Source: Streptomyces canus (GTDB lineage Bacteria > Actinomycetota > Actinomycetes > Streptomycetales > Streptomycetaceae). Taken from it: a stretch of 64,000 nt of DNA. Below the pieces are notes generated by a model. The model saw nothing but the letters and a program-made list of their open reading frames with translations. It was not told where the DNA came from and did not search any database. A program made the position numbers and the translations under genes. Within the stretch, counting starts at the first letter, position 1, and each line of letters opens with the position of its first letter. The stretch spans positions 7,688,001 to 7,752,000 of the forward strand of contig NZ_JAUSWW010000001.1 in assembly GCF_030815415.1 (NCBI RefSeq), read 5' to 3'. Below, one piece after another: positions 42,936-50,375 of this stretch.

Positions 42936-43498
42936 CGGTTCCGTCCTCCGGTCTCGCCGCCGCGCGCCATCGCCGCGTGCATCCTCTGCGGTACGCCCTG
43001 GGAGCCGAGCAGTCGCTGCAGTTCCGCCATGCCCTTGGACGTCTGGGACTTAACCGTACCCACGGAAACACCGAGGGCGAGAGCGGTGTCCTTCTCCGAC
43101 AGGTCGAACGCGTGCCGCAGGACCACGCACGCCCGTTTGCGGAACGGCAGTCTGCGCAGCGCCCCTTGGACGTCCACGACACCCGCTATGTCCGGGTTCT
43201 CGGTCTTCTCCTCGCGCTGCGACCAGAACAGGGCGATCCGTCGGCGCTCACGGACCGCGCTGCGGATGCGGGTGCGGGCCAGATTGGCGACGACACCGCG
43301 GGCGTACGCTGCCGGATGGTCGGCCGCTCGCACCCGGTCCCAGCGGTTCCAGAGCGCGAGCAGCGCGTCCGCCGCGAGATCGTCGGCTGCGTCCGACTCG
43401 CCGGTCAGCAGATGGGCGAGACGGGACAGTTCGGCGTAGTGACGCTCGAAGAAGGCATGGAACTCCACGGAGGCTGCGTCGTCGACGACCGTGCCCAC
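42932..43498 (-). CDS. RNA polymerase sigma factor, SigE family (sigma70/ECF type)
   Basis: A 188-residue sigma factor with region 2 (YAELSRLAHLLTGESDAADDLAADALLALWNRWDRV, about residues 20-55) and region 4 (LRRLPFRKRACVVLRHAFDLSEKDTALALGVSVGTVKSQ, about 112-150). The Gly-Thr-Val-Lys-Ser recognition helix matches SigE-family proteins of Streptomyces. The GTG at 43496-43498 is preferred because GGGAGG lies eight bases before it; an ATG 15 codons upstream falls inside a dyad. Its stop overlaps the membrane partner's start. It sits next to the PL3/PL4 operon, so control of extracellular functions is possible. Confidence 0.88.
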   Translation of the reverse strand: MGTVVDDAASVEFHAFFERHYAELSRLAHLLTGESDAADDLAADALLALWNRWDRVRAADHPAAYARGVVANLARTRIRSAVRERRRIALFWSQREEKTENPDIAGVVDVQGALRRLPFRKRACVVLRHAFDLSEKDTALALGVSVGTVKSQTSKGMAELQRLLGSQGVPQRMHAAMARGGETGGRNR

Positions 43499-43518
43499 GG
43501 GCGAAACCTCCCTGTGTC

Positions 43519-43534
43519 TGTCATGTGAATGACA
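43519..43534. promoter_or_regulatory. TGTCATGTGAATGACA dyad upstream of the sigma-factor gene
   Basis: TGTCAT and ATGACA form a perfect six-base dyad with a four-base spacer. It lies 20 bases before the sigma-factor GTG and just upstream of its ribosome-binding site, where a repressor could bind. Confidence 0.4.
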
Positions 43535-43734
43535 TGTGATCATCCGGAGGTGGCCCGGACGAGATCCGGAAGCGTAGCAGTGATCAACCTCGTGGTTCGT
43601 ACAGGGCTTCGAACGCAGTCTGGCCCACCGGACCTCGTTTCCGTAACACGTTGAAAACCTGAAACGCGTTCAACACGGGAACAATCCAGCCAGCATCCGC
43701 GCACAGATCAATCAGGCAACAAGGAGCAACAGCC

Positions 43735-45192
43735 ATGTCCGACACGCAGAAGGTGGCCGACCGGCCGAGCGGCCCGCCATCAGCGGCGAACGGCGTCGAC
43801 CGGTACTTCAAGATCTCCGAGCGGGGATCCACCTTCGCCCGCGAGATACGCGGCGGCTTCGCCACATTCTTCACGATGGCCTACATCCTTGTCCTGAATC
43901 CCATCATCCTGGGCAGCGCCAAGGACAAGTTCGGCGACACTCTCGACCCGGTCCAACTCACCACCGCCACCGCCCTGGTGGCCGCGGTGATGACGATCAT
44001 CATGGGCGTCGGCGGAAACCTGCCCCTCGCGCTCGCCGCGGGCCTCGGATTGAATGCAGTCGTCGCCTTCCAGATCGCCCCGCTGATGAGCTGGGACGAC
44101 GCGATGGGCCTTGTCGTCCTCGAAGGCCTGCTGATCTGCGTCCTGGTGGTGACCGGTCTGCGCGAGGCCGTCATGCACGCCATCCCGCAGCCGCTCAAGC
44201 AGGCGATCAGCGTCGGCATCGGTCTGTTCATCGCCTTCATCGGCTTCGTCGACGCCGGCTTCGTCAGCCGGATCCCCGACGCCGCGAACACCACCGTGCC
44301 GGTCCAGCTCGGCGGCACCGGCACCCTCTCCGGATGGCCGATTCTCGTCTTCTGCCTCGGCGTGCTGCTGACGATCGGACTGCTCGCCCGCAAGGTCAAG
44401 GGCGCCATCCTGATCAGCATCGTGACCATGACGATCATCGCGATGATCATCAACTCGGCGGCCGACATCAAGAGCTGGGGCCTGACCACGCCCGCCTGGC
44501 CCGACAAGCTCGTCGACACCCCGGACTTCGGGCTGATCGGTCACTTCAGCCTCTTCGGGGCGTTCAGCGCCGCCGACGTCAGTGTCATCACCGTCGTCCT
44601 GCTGATCTTCACGCTGATCCTGTCCGACTTCTTCGACACCATGGGCACGGTCGTCGGCATCAGCGCGGAGGCGGGCCTCCTCGACGAGCAGGGCAAGGTC
44701 CCGAACCTCGGCCGGGTGCTGCTCATCGACGGTGCGGCGGCGGTCGCGGGCGGCGCGGCGTCGTCGTCCTCCGCCACGTCGTACATCGAGTCGGCGGCGG
44801 GTGTCGGCGAGGGGTCGCGCACCGGCTTCTCGAACCTGATCACCGGTGGCCTCTTCGGCCTCGCCCTGTTCCTGGGCCCGCTGCTCACCATCGTCCCGCT
44901 CCAGGCGGCCGCCCCCGCGCTGGTCGCCGTCGGCTTCCTGATGATGACCCAGGTCAAGCACATCGACTGGGAGAAGTACGAGATCGCCATCCCGGCGTTC
45001 CTCACCATCGCCGTGATGCCGTTCACGTACTCGATCACCAACGGCATCGGTGCGGGTTTTCTCGCCTACGTCGTGATCAAGACGGTTCTCGGTAAGGCGA
45101 AGGAGATCCACTGGCTGTTGTGGGGGACGTCGGTGCTGTTCCTGATCTACTTCGCGATCGACCCGATCGAGCAGATCCTCGGCGCGAAGTGA
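43735..45192 (+). CDS. NCS2-family purine permease (AzgA/adenine-hypoxanthine type)
   Basis: A 485-residue membrane transporter with about twelve to fourteen spans. The AzgA-like beginning is DRYFKISERGSTFAREIRGG, followed by FATFFTMAYILVLNP. Substrate-site strings are NLPLALAAGLGLNAVVAF, FFDTMGTVVGISAEAG and SSSSATSYIESAAGVGEGSRTG. It takes up adenine, guanine or hypoxanthine with protons. The 192-base upstream gap includes a small dyad (GTTGAA...TTCAAC near 43651-43676) but no clear purine riboswitch. A strong terminator follows. It is unrelated to pectin use. Confidence 0.9.
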   Translation: MSDTQKVADRPSGPPSAANGVDRYFKISERGSTFAREIRGGFATFFTMAYILVLNPIILGSAKDKFGDTLDPVQLTTATALVAAVMTIIMGVGGNLPLALAAGLGLNAVVAFQIAPLMSWDDAMGLVVLEGLLICVLVVTGLREAVMHAIPQPLKQAISVGIGLFIAFIGFVDAGFVSRIPDAANTTVPVQLGGTGTLSGWPILVFCLGVLLTIGLLARKVKGAILISIVTMTIIAMIINSAADIKSWGLTTPAWPDKLVDTPDFGLIGHFSLFGAFSAADVSVITVVLLIFTLILSDFFDTMGTVVGISAEAGLLDEQGKVPNLGRVLLIDGAAAVAGGAASSSSATSYIESAAGVGEGSRTGFSNLITGGLFGLALFLGPLLTIVPLQAAAPALVAVGFLMMTQVKHIDWEKYEIAIPAFLTIAVMPFTYSITNGIGAGFLAYVVIKTVLGKAKEIHWLLWGTSVLFLIYFAIDPIEQILGAK

Positions 45193-45196
45193 CGTG

Positions 45197-45224
45197 AGGG
45201 GTGGCCCTTGCCAGGGCCACCCCT
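45197..45224. terminator. Bidirectional terminator between purine permease and pbpA-like gene
   Basis: AGGGGTGGCCCT (45197-45208) pairs perfectly with AGGGCCACCCCT (45213-45224) around a TGCC loop. It sits five bases from each of the two convergent stop codons. Confidence 0.85.
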
Positions 45225-45228
45225 TCCG

Positions 45229-46680
45229 CTAGTTCTTGAGCGCCGCTTCCATCATCGCCTTGGCCACCGGAGCCGCCAGCCCGTTGCCGCTGACCTCCGA
45301 GCGCTCCGCGTTCGACTGCTCCACCAGGACCGCGACGGCGACCTCCTTGCCGTCGGCCTTGCCGTACGAGGTGAACCAGGCGTACGGCGACTTGCTGTTG
45401 TTCTCGCCGCGCTGCGCGGTACCCGTCTTGCCGCCGACGGTCGCACCGGCGATCTGCGCGTTGGTGCCGGTGCCGTCCTTGACGACCGTCTGCATCGCGG
45501 ACTGGAGCTGCTCGGCGGTCTCGGAGCTGAGGACCTCGGTCGTCGACGCCGCGTCGTCGTAGTTCTCCAGCGCATCGCCGCCGTTGTCCGTGATCTGCGA
45601 CACCATGTGCGGCGAGACCAGCTTGCCGCCGTTGGAGATGGCCGCGGACACCATGGCCATCTGGAGCGGCGTCGCGGTGACATCGAACTGGCCGATGCCC
45701 GTGAGGGCCGTCGACGAGTCGTTCATGTCCGACGGGTAGACGCTGGTGTACGCCCGCACGGGCACGTCCTGCGACTCGTCGTTGAAGCCGAACTTCTCCG
45801 CCATCGCCCGCAGCTTGTCCTGGCCGAGATTGAACGCCATCTTCGCGAACACGTTGTTGCACGAGTACTGGAGCGCGGTGCGGATCGAGGCGTTCTCGCA
45901 GGGCGCGGACTTGTTCTCGTTCTCCAGATCGGTCACCGTGCCCGGCAGCCGGTACGGGTCCGGGCTGTCGGTCTTCTCGTCCACCGACGAGTACAGACCG
46001 TCCTCCAGCGCGGCCGCCGCCACGACCAGCTTGAACGTCGAACCCGGCGCCACCGGCTGCCGCAGCGCGCGGTTGGTCAGCGGCTTGTCGGAGTCCGTGG
46101 TGAGCTTCTTCCAGGCCGAACCGGCCGTGTTGGCGTCGGTCAGCGAGGACGGGTCGTACGACGGGGTCGACACGACGGCCAGGATCTTGCCGGTCGCCGG
46201 ATCGATCGCGACGGCCGCGCCCTGCTTGTCGCCGAGCGCCTCATAGGCCGCCTTCTGCACGTCCGGGTCGATCGTGGTGACCACGTTGCCGGGCTCGGCG
46301 CGCTGGTTGGTCACCGTGTCCATGACGGACTTCAGCCGGCTGTCCGAGCCGTTGAGAAGGTCGGTGTAGATGCCTTCCAGCTGGGTCGGGGCGTAGGCCT
46401 GCGAGGCGTAGCCCGTCACCGCGGCGTACAGCTCACCGTCCTTGTAGGTGCGCTTGTATCTGAGGTCGCTGCCCTTCGTCTGCGCGGAACCGGTGATCGA
46501 CTCACCGGCCACGATGATGTTCCCGAGCGGCGACGAGTACGTCTCGATCGCATTCCGCCGGTTGTCGTTGTCGTCCGCGAGCGCCTGGCCGTCGTAGAAC
46601 TGCACCCAGGTCGCCCGCACCAGCAGAGCGAACACCAGCAGCAGCGCGAAGACCGAGGCGCGCCTGATCGTCTTGTTCAT
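45229..46680 (-). CDS. Class B penicillin-binding protein, PbpA-like D,D-transpeptidase
   Basis: A 483-residue peptidoglycan transpeptidase. One N-terminal membrane anchor (ASVFALLLVFALLVRATWVQF, about residues 8-28) is followed by a dimerisation domain and the transpeptidase domain. The catalytic triad motifs are APGSTFKLV (SxxK), YSCNN (SxN) and GGKTGTAQ (KTG). Actinobacterial PbpA works with RodA in the dcw-independent ftsW/rodA-pbpA cluster, but here no rodA neighbour is seen, so this is likely one of the extra Streptomyces PBP2/PbpA paralogues. It lies 66 bases downstream of the GNAT gene. It acts outside the membrane in septal or spore wall cross-linking. Confidence 0.88.
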   Translation of the reverse strand: MNKTIRRASVFALLLVFALLVRATWVQFYDGQALADDNDNRRNAIETYSSPLGNIIVAGESITGSAQTKGSDLRYKRTYKDGELYAAVTGYASQAYAPTQLEGIYTDLLNGSDSRLKSVMDTVTNQRAEPGNVVTTIDPDVQKAAYEALGDKQGAAVAIDPATGKILAVVSTPSYDPSSLTDANTAGSAWKKLTTDSDKPLTNRALRQPVAPGSTFKLVVAAAALEDGLYSSVDEKTDSPDPYRLPGTVTDLENENKSAPCENASIRTALQYSCNNVFAKMAFNLGQDKLRAMAEKFGFNDESQDVPVRAYTSVYPSDMNDSSTALTGIGQFDVTATPLQMAMVSAAISNGGKLVSPHMVSQITDNGGDALENYDDAASTTEVLSSETAEQLQSAMQTVVKDGTGTNAQIAGATVGGKTGTAQRGENNSKSPYAWFTSYGKADGKEVAVAVLVEQSNAERSEVSGNGLAAPVAKAMMEAALKN

Positions 46681-46746
46681 CCCGCTCAGGTAGACGAGCA
46701 GAGCACCGCGAATCGTTCCCGTGCGTCCGCGTTTCTCATGGGACGT

Positions 46747-47232
46747 TCATACGCGGCGCCGTCGGCCGTCCAGCGTCAGGACGACCTCGTCGATCTCCTC
46801 GCCGCGGGCGTTCGCGTACCCCCGCGCATGGGCCGTCAGCCGGAACCCGCACTTCGCCAGCACGCGCCGGGAACCGGCATTGTCGGCGGCGGCGCGGGCG
46901 TACAGCGGGCGCTCGGGCACCTGGGTCACCAGCTCGCGCAGGGCCGCCGTGGCGATGCCGCGGCCCCAGTACGCGCGGTCGATCCAGTACGTCACCTCGC
47001 GCTCGTTCGGTTCGCCGTACACCGACGCGCTGCCCACCACGTCCCCGTCCGCCAGGACCGTGCGATGTACGGCGTCGGAGGCCCGGATGCGTTTCCAGTG
47101 GGCGTCGAAGGCGTCCCGGTCGGTCGGGTCCTTCGAGGTGAAGGCCGCCATGTGCAGGGCTTCGGGATCGTTCATCTGCCGGAAGAACACCGGCAGATCG
47201 CTGTCGTGGACCTCTCGGAGCGTGATCTGCAT
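46747..47232 (-). CDS. GNAT-family N-acetyltransferase
   Basis: A 161-residue acetyltransferase of the RimJ/RimL type. N-terminal TLREVHDSDLPVFFRQMNDPEA, the acetyl-CoA loop YWIDRAYWGRGIATAALREL and the closing ADNAGSRRVLAKCGFRL are all present. It transfers acetyl from acetyl-CoA to an amine of a protein or small molecule. The acceptor is unknown. It lies three bases after the IclR stop codon and may be cotranscribed with it. Confidence 0.85.
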   Translation of the reverse strand: MQITLREVHDSDLPVFFRQMNDPEALHMAAFTSKDPTDRDAFDAHWKRIRASDAVHRTVLADGDVVGSASVYGEPNEREVTYWIDRAYWGRGIATAALRELVTQVPERPLYARAAADNAGSRRVLAKCGFRLTAHARGYANARGEEIDEVVLTLDGRRRRV

Positions 47233-47235
47233 GCC

Positions 47236-48009
47236 TCAGAGCCTACGGGTGGCCAGTGTCAGCCGGTCCCGTGCGTCGAACAACGCGTCCTTCACCATCT
47301 GTTCGTGCGCCGGCGTGAGCCGGGCCACCGGCACCGAGCAGCTGATCGCGTCCCGCGCGGGGGTCCGGTAGGGGATCGCCACACCGAAGCAGCGCAGCCC
47401 CAGCGTGTTCTCCTCGCGGTCCACGGCGAAGCCCTGCTCCCGCACCAGGTACAGCTCCTCGATGAGCTTCTCCCGGTCGGTGATCGTGTTCTCGGTGAGC
47501 GCGGGCAGTGTCTCCGGGAGCATCTTGCGGACCTGCTCGTCGGTGTAGGTGCTCAGCAGCGCCTTGCCGAGGGAGGTGGAGTGCGCCGGGAGCCGGCGGC
47601 CGACCCGGGTGAAGGGCCGCAGATAGTGCTGCGACTGCCGCGTGGCCAGGTAGACGACGTTCGTCCCGTCCAGACGCGCCAGGTGGATGGTCTCGGTCGT
47701 GTCGTCCGACAGCCGGTCCAGCGTCGGACGCGCCGCCGCGACCACCTCGTCGCCGTCGATGTACGACGTGCCGACCAGCAGCGCCCGCACCCCGATGCCG
47801 TACCGCGTGCCCGTCGCATCCGTCTCCACCCAGCCCAGCTCCACCAGCGTGCGCAGCAGCATGTAGAGGCTGGACTTGGGATATCCGACGGCCTCCTGGA
47901 CCGCCGCGAGGGAGTGCATGCCGGGGCGTCCGGCGAAGTATTCGAGCAGTTCAACCGTCCGTACCGCGGACTTGACCTGCGCCCCGCCGCCCGTCTCGCC
48001 TGCCGACAT
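47236..48009 (-). CDS. IclR-family transcriptional regulator of the ketoglutarate semialdehyde dehydrogenase gene
   Basis: A 257-residue regulator. The N-terminal winged helix (about residues 14-75) contains SAVRTVELLEYFAGRPGMHSL and YPKSSLYMLLRTL. The C-terminal effector domain (about 90-250) includes HLARLDGTNVVYLATR, GRRLPAHSTSLGKALL and GLRCFGVAIPYRT. The start at MSAGETGG is preferred because AAGGG precedes it; a start 18 codons upstream is possible. It is divergent from the aldehyde dehydrogenase gene, with an 18-base palindrome in between. IclR proteins often control sugar-acid catabolism, so the ligand may be a uronate or keto-deoxy acid. Confidence 0.88.
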   Translation of the reverse strand: MSAGETGGGAQVKSAVRTVELLEYFAGRPGMHSLAAVQEAVGYPKSSLYMLLRTLVELGWVETDATGTRYGIGVRALLVGTSYIDGDEVVAAARPTLDRLSDDTTETIHLARLDGTNVVYLATRQSQHYLRPFTRVGRRLPAHSTSLGKALLSTYTDEQVRKMLPETLPALTENTITDREKLIEELYLVREQGFAVDREENTLGLRCFGVAIPYRTPARDAISCSVPVARLTPAHEQMVKDALFDARDRLTLATRRL

Positions 48010-48072
48010 CGCCCTTGACCCCTTCGTTGGACGGGAAATAGTCTCCAACAGCATATTCATCATCAGAGACAG

Positions 48073-48090
48073 CGTTCAGTATATCGAACG
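48073..48090. promoter_or_regulatory. IclR-type operator between iclR and the aldehyde dehydrogenase gene
   Basis: CGTTCAGTATATCGAACG is an 18-base imperfect palindrome (CGTTC...GAACG arms, TATA centre; 14 of 18 positions symmetric). It resembles sites bound by IclR-family proteins and lies upstream of both divergent genes. Confidence 0.6.
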
Positions 48091-48131
48091 ACCCTGGTGG
48101 ATGACCTAGGAACTGTGTGGAGGGACCCGCG

Positions 48132-49661
48132 GTGGCAGCAGCACCAGTCTGGAGTGTCGACCCCCGAACCGGGAAGCAGCGTGAGCAGGTTGCCGTGGAG
48201 GCTACCGCCCAGGAGGTGGACGCCACCGTCCGGGCTGCGCACGACGCCCGTGGCGCCCTCGCCGACCGTACGGTCCGCGCCGCTTTCCTGCGTACCGCGG
48301 CCGACAAGCTGCAGGACGCCAAGGACCAGCTCGTCGAGGCCGCGGACGCCGAGACCGCGCTCGGCCCGGTCCGGCTCACCGGCGAACTCGCCCGCACCAG
48401 CTATCAGCTGCGGGCCTTCGCCGACATCGTCGACGAGGGCGCCTTCCTCGACGTCGTGATCAACCACCCCGACGACACCGCGACCCCGCCGATCCCGGAC
48501 CTGCGCCGCTACAAGGTGCCGCTCGGCGTCGTCGCCGTCTACTCGGCCTCCAATTTCCCCTTCGCGTTCTCCGTCGCCGGCGGTGACACCGCGAGCGCGC
48601 TGGCGGCCGGCAACCCGGTCGTCGTCAAGGCACACCCCGACCACCCGGGCCTGTCCGAGCTGGTCGCGGCCGTCCTGCGCCGGGCCGCCGCCGAGCACGG
48701 CATCCCCGAGAGCGTGCTCGGTCTCGTGCACGGCTTCGAGGCGGGCATCGAGCTGATCAAGCACCCGCTGGTCGCCGCGGCCGGCTTCACCGGGTCCATC
48801 CGTGGCGGGCGGGCCCTCTTCGACGCGGCAGCCGCCCGTCCGGTCCCGATCCCCTTCCACGGCGAGCTGGGCTCCCTGAACCCCGTCGTCGTCACCGAGG
48901 CCGCGGCCGCCGAGCGCGCCGAGGCCATCGGCACGGGCCTCGCGGGCTCCATGACGCTGGGTGTCGGCCAGTTCTGTGTGAAGCCGGGCCTGGTGCTGGT
49001 GCCGTCGGGCGCCGCCGGTGACGGTCTGGTCAAGTCCCTCACGGACGCCGTCAGCGACACCGACGCGGGCGTGCTGCTCGACCACCGGATGCGGGACAAC
49101 TTCATCGCCGGGGTCGCCGAGCGCGCCGGACTGGCCGACGTGGAGACGCCGGTCACGCCGGGCTCCGGCGGTGACCACACGGTCAGCGCGGGCTTCCTGA
49201 CGGTGCCGGCGGACAAGCTGGCCGCCGAGGGCGAGCACGATCTGCTCCTGGAGGAGTGCTTCGGTCCGGTGACGGTCGTGGTGCGCTACGACGACGACGC
49301 GCAGGCGCGGGCCGTGCTGTCGCGTCTGCCGGGCAACCTCACCGCGACGGTGCATCTGTCGACCGAGGAGACCGAGGGCAAGGGGCGTGGCACGGAGATC
49401 CTGGCGGAGCTGACGCCGCTGGCGGGGCGTGTGCTGGTCAACGGGTGGCCGACCGGGGTTGCCGTGGCGGCGGCTCAGCATCACGGTGGTCCGTACCCGG
49501 CTACGACGTCGACGTCCACGTCGGTCGGTGGTACGGCTATTGAGCGGTGGATGCGGCCGGTTGTCTATCAGACGACGCCCGAGGCTCTGCTGCCGGTGGA
49601 GTTGCGGGACGACAACCCGTTGGGGCTGCCTCGTCGGTTCAACGGTCAGCTGGAGCGATAG
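48132..49661 (+). CDS. 2-oxoglutarate semialdehyde dehydrogenase (aldehyde dehydrogenase, KGSADH type III)
   Basis: A 509-residue NAD(P)-dependent aldehyde dehydrogenase. It oxidises 2-oxoglutarate semialdehyde to 2-oxoglutarate, the last step of the oxidative uronate and pentose routes. GVVAVYSASNFPFAFSVAGG and VVKAHPDHP bind the coenzyme, Glu in FHGELGSLNP is the general base and Cys in GVGQFCVKPGL is the nucleophile. The GQFCxxPG form is characteristic of the KGSADH group. The GTG at 48132 is chosen because GGAGGG lies eight bases upstream; a GTG five codons earlier is possible. It is divergent from the IclR gene. KdgD and the DapA-like dehydratase both would yield its substrate. Confidence 0.85.
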   Translation: MAAAPVWSVDPRTGKQREQVAVEATAQEVDATVRAAHDARGALADRTVRAAFLRTAADKLQDAKDQLVEAADAETALGPVRLTGELARTSYQLRAFADIVDEGAFLDVVINHPDDTATPPIPDLRRYKVPLGVVAVYSASNFPFAFSVAGGDTASALAAGNPVVVKAHPDHPGLSELVAAVLRRAAAEHGIPESVLGLVHGFEAGIELIKHPLVAAAGFTGSIRGGRALFDAAAARPVPIPFHGELGSLNPVVVTEAAAAERAEAIGTGLAGSMTLGVGQFCVKPGLVLVPSGAAGDGLVKSLTDAVSDTDAGVLLDHRMRDNFIAGVAERAGLADVETPVTPGSGGDHTVSAGFLTVPADKLAAEGEHDLLLEECFGPVTVVVRYDDDAQARAVLSRLPGNLTATVHLSTEETEGKGRGTEILAELTPLAGRVLVNGWPTGVAVAAAQHHGGPYPATTSTSTSVGGTAIERWMRPVVYQTTPEALLPVELRDDNPLGLPRRFNGQLER

Positions 49662-49691
49662 CGCCGTAGGGGGTGCGGGGATTTCGGCGGC

Positions 49692-49738
49692 TGCGGGCTC
49701 GTCGTGGCTTGTCGCGCAGTTCCCCGCGCCCCTGGGTG
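49692..49738 (+). repeat. CGCGCAGTTCCCCGCGCCCCT-type intergenic repeat, copy 3
   Basis: TGCGGGCTCGTCGTGGCTTG followed by TCGCGCAGTTCCCCGCGCCC is near-identical to the copy at 7164-7207, differing at one internal base. It lies just before the DUF1349 gene. Confidence 0.75.
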
Positions 49739-49766
49739 GGTGCACTCACCCTGCGATAATCAGTTG

Positions 49767-50375
49767 ATGGACGTCTTGCTCCCCGAACTGCCCTTTCCCC
49801 TCCGCACTTACGGCCCTGACGGGCACTGGTCCTACGAGGACGGTGTGCTCAGCGGGTGGGCCGGGCCTCGGCAGGACCGGTTCGTGCCGCCCACCGCCGA
49901 AGGGCTCGATCCCGCCTCAGACGCGCCGCGGCTGCTCGGTGCGCCCGAGGGGGACTTTCAGCTCATCGCTCGCGTCACCGTGGGGTTCAACGCGTCCTTC
50001 GACGCGGGTGTGCTCTACGTCCATGTCGGCGACCGGGCCTGGGCCAAGCTCTGCCTGGAGTACTCCCCGGACGTGGCCACCATCTGCACGGTGGTCACCC
50101 GGGGGCACTCCGACGACGCCAACTCCTTCACCGTGGACGGCAGTTCGGTCTGGCTCAGGGTGAGCCGCACCGGCCGCGCCTTCGCCTTCCACGCCTCCCG
50201 GGACGGCGAACGCTGGATATTCGTCCGGCTGTTCACCCTCGATGACGAGAAGAAGAGCGACGCCGCCCTCGTCGGCTTCATGACCCAGTCCCCGATGGGG
50301 GAGGGCTGCGTCGTGACGTACGACCACCTGGAGTTCAGGCCCGACTGGCCGAAGGACCTGAGAGACGGAAGCTGA
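49767..50375 (+). CDS. DUF1349-family (concanavalin-like) protein
   Basis: A 202-residue protein of the DUF1349/YunB-like beta-sandwich family, without a signal peptide. Conserved blocks: SYEDGVLSGWAGPRQDRFVPP, VTVGFNASFDAGVLYVHV, AKLCLEYSPD, TVVTRGHSDDANSF and VSRTGRAFAFHASRDGERW. These jelly-roll proteins are of unknown function, probably carbohydrate or polymer binding. It lies downstream of a semialdehyde dehydrogenase gene with one repeat in between, and its 3' end overlaps a convergent MFS gene by 41 bases. Confidence 0.85.
   Translation: MDVLLPELPFPLRTYGPDGHWSYEDGVLSGWAGPRQDRFVPPTAEGLDPASDAPRLLGAPEGDFQLIARVTVGFNASFDAGVLYVHVGDRAWAKLCLEYSPDVATICTVVTRGHSDDANSFTVDGSSVWLRVSRTGRAFAFHASRDGERWIFVRLFTLDDEKKSDAALVGFMTQSPMGEGCVVTYDHLEFRPDWPKDLRDGS

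Noticed and set aside
43543..43734. Possible purine riboswitch before the NCS2 permease gene
   Set aside because: Only a six-base dyad is visible; I could not form the three-way junction or conserved loops of a purine aptamer.
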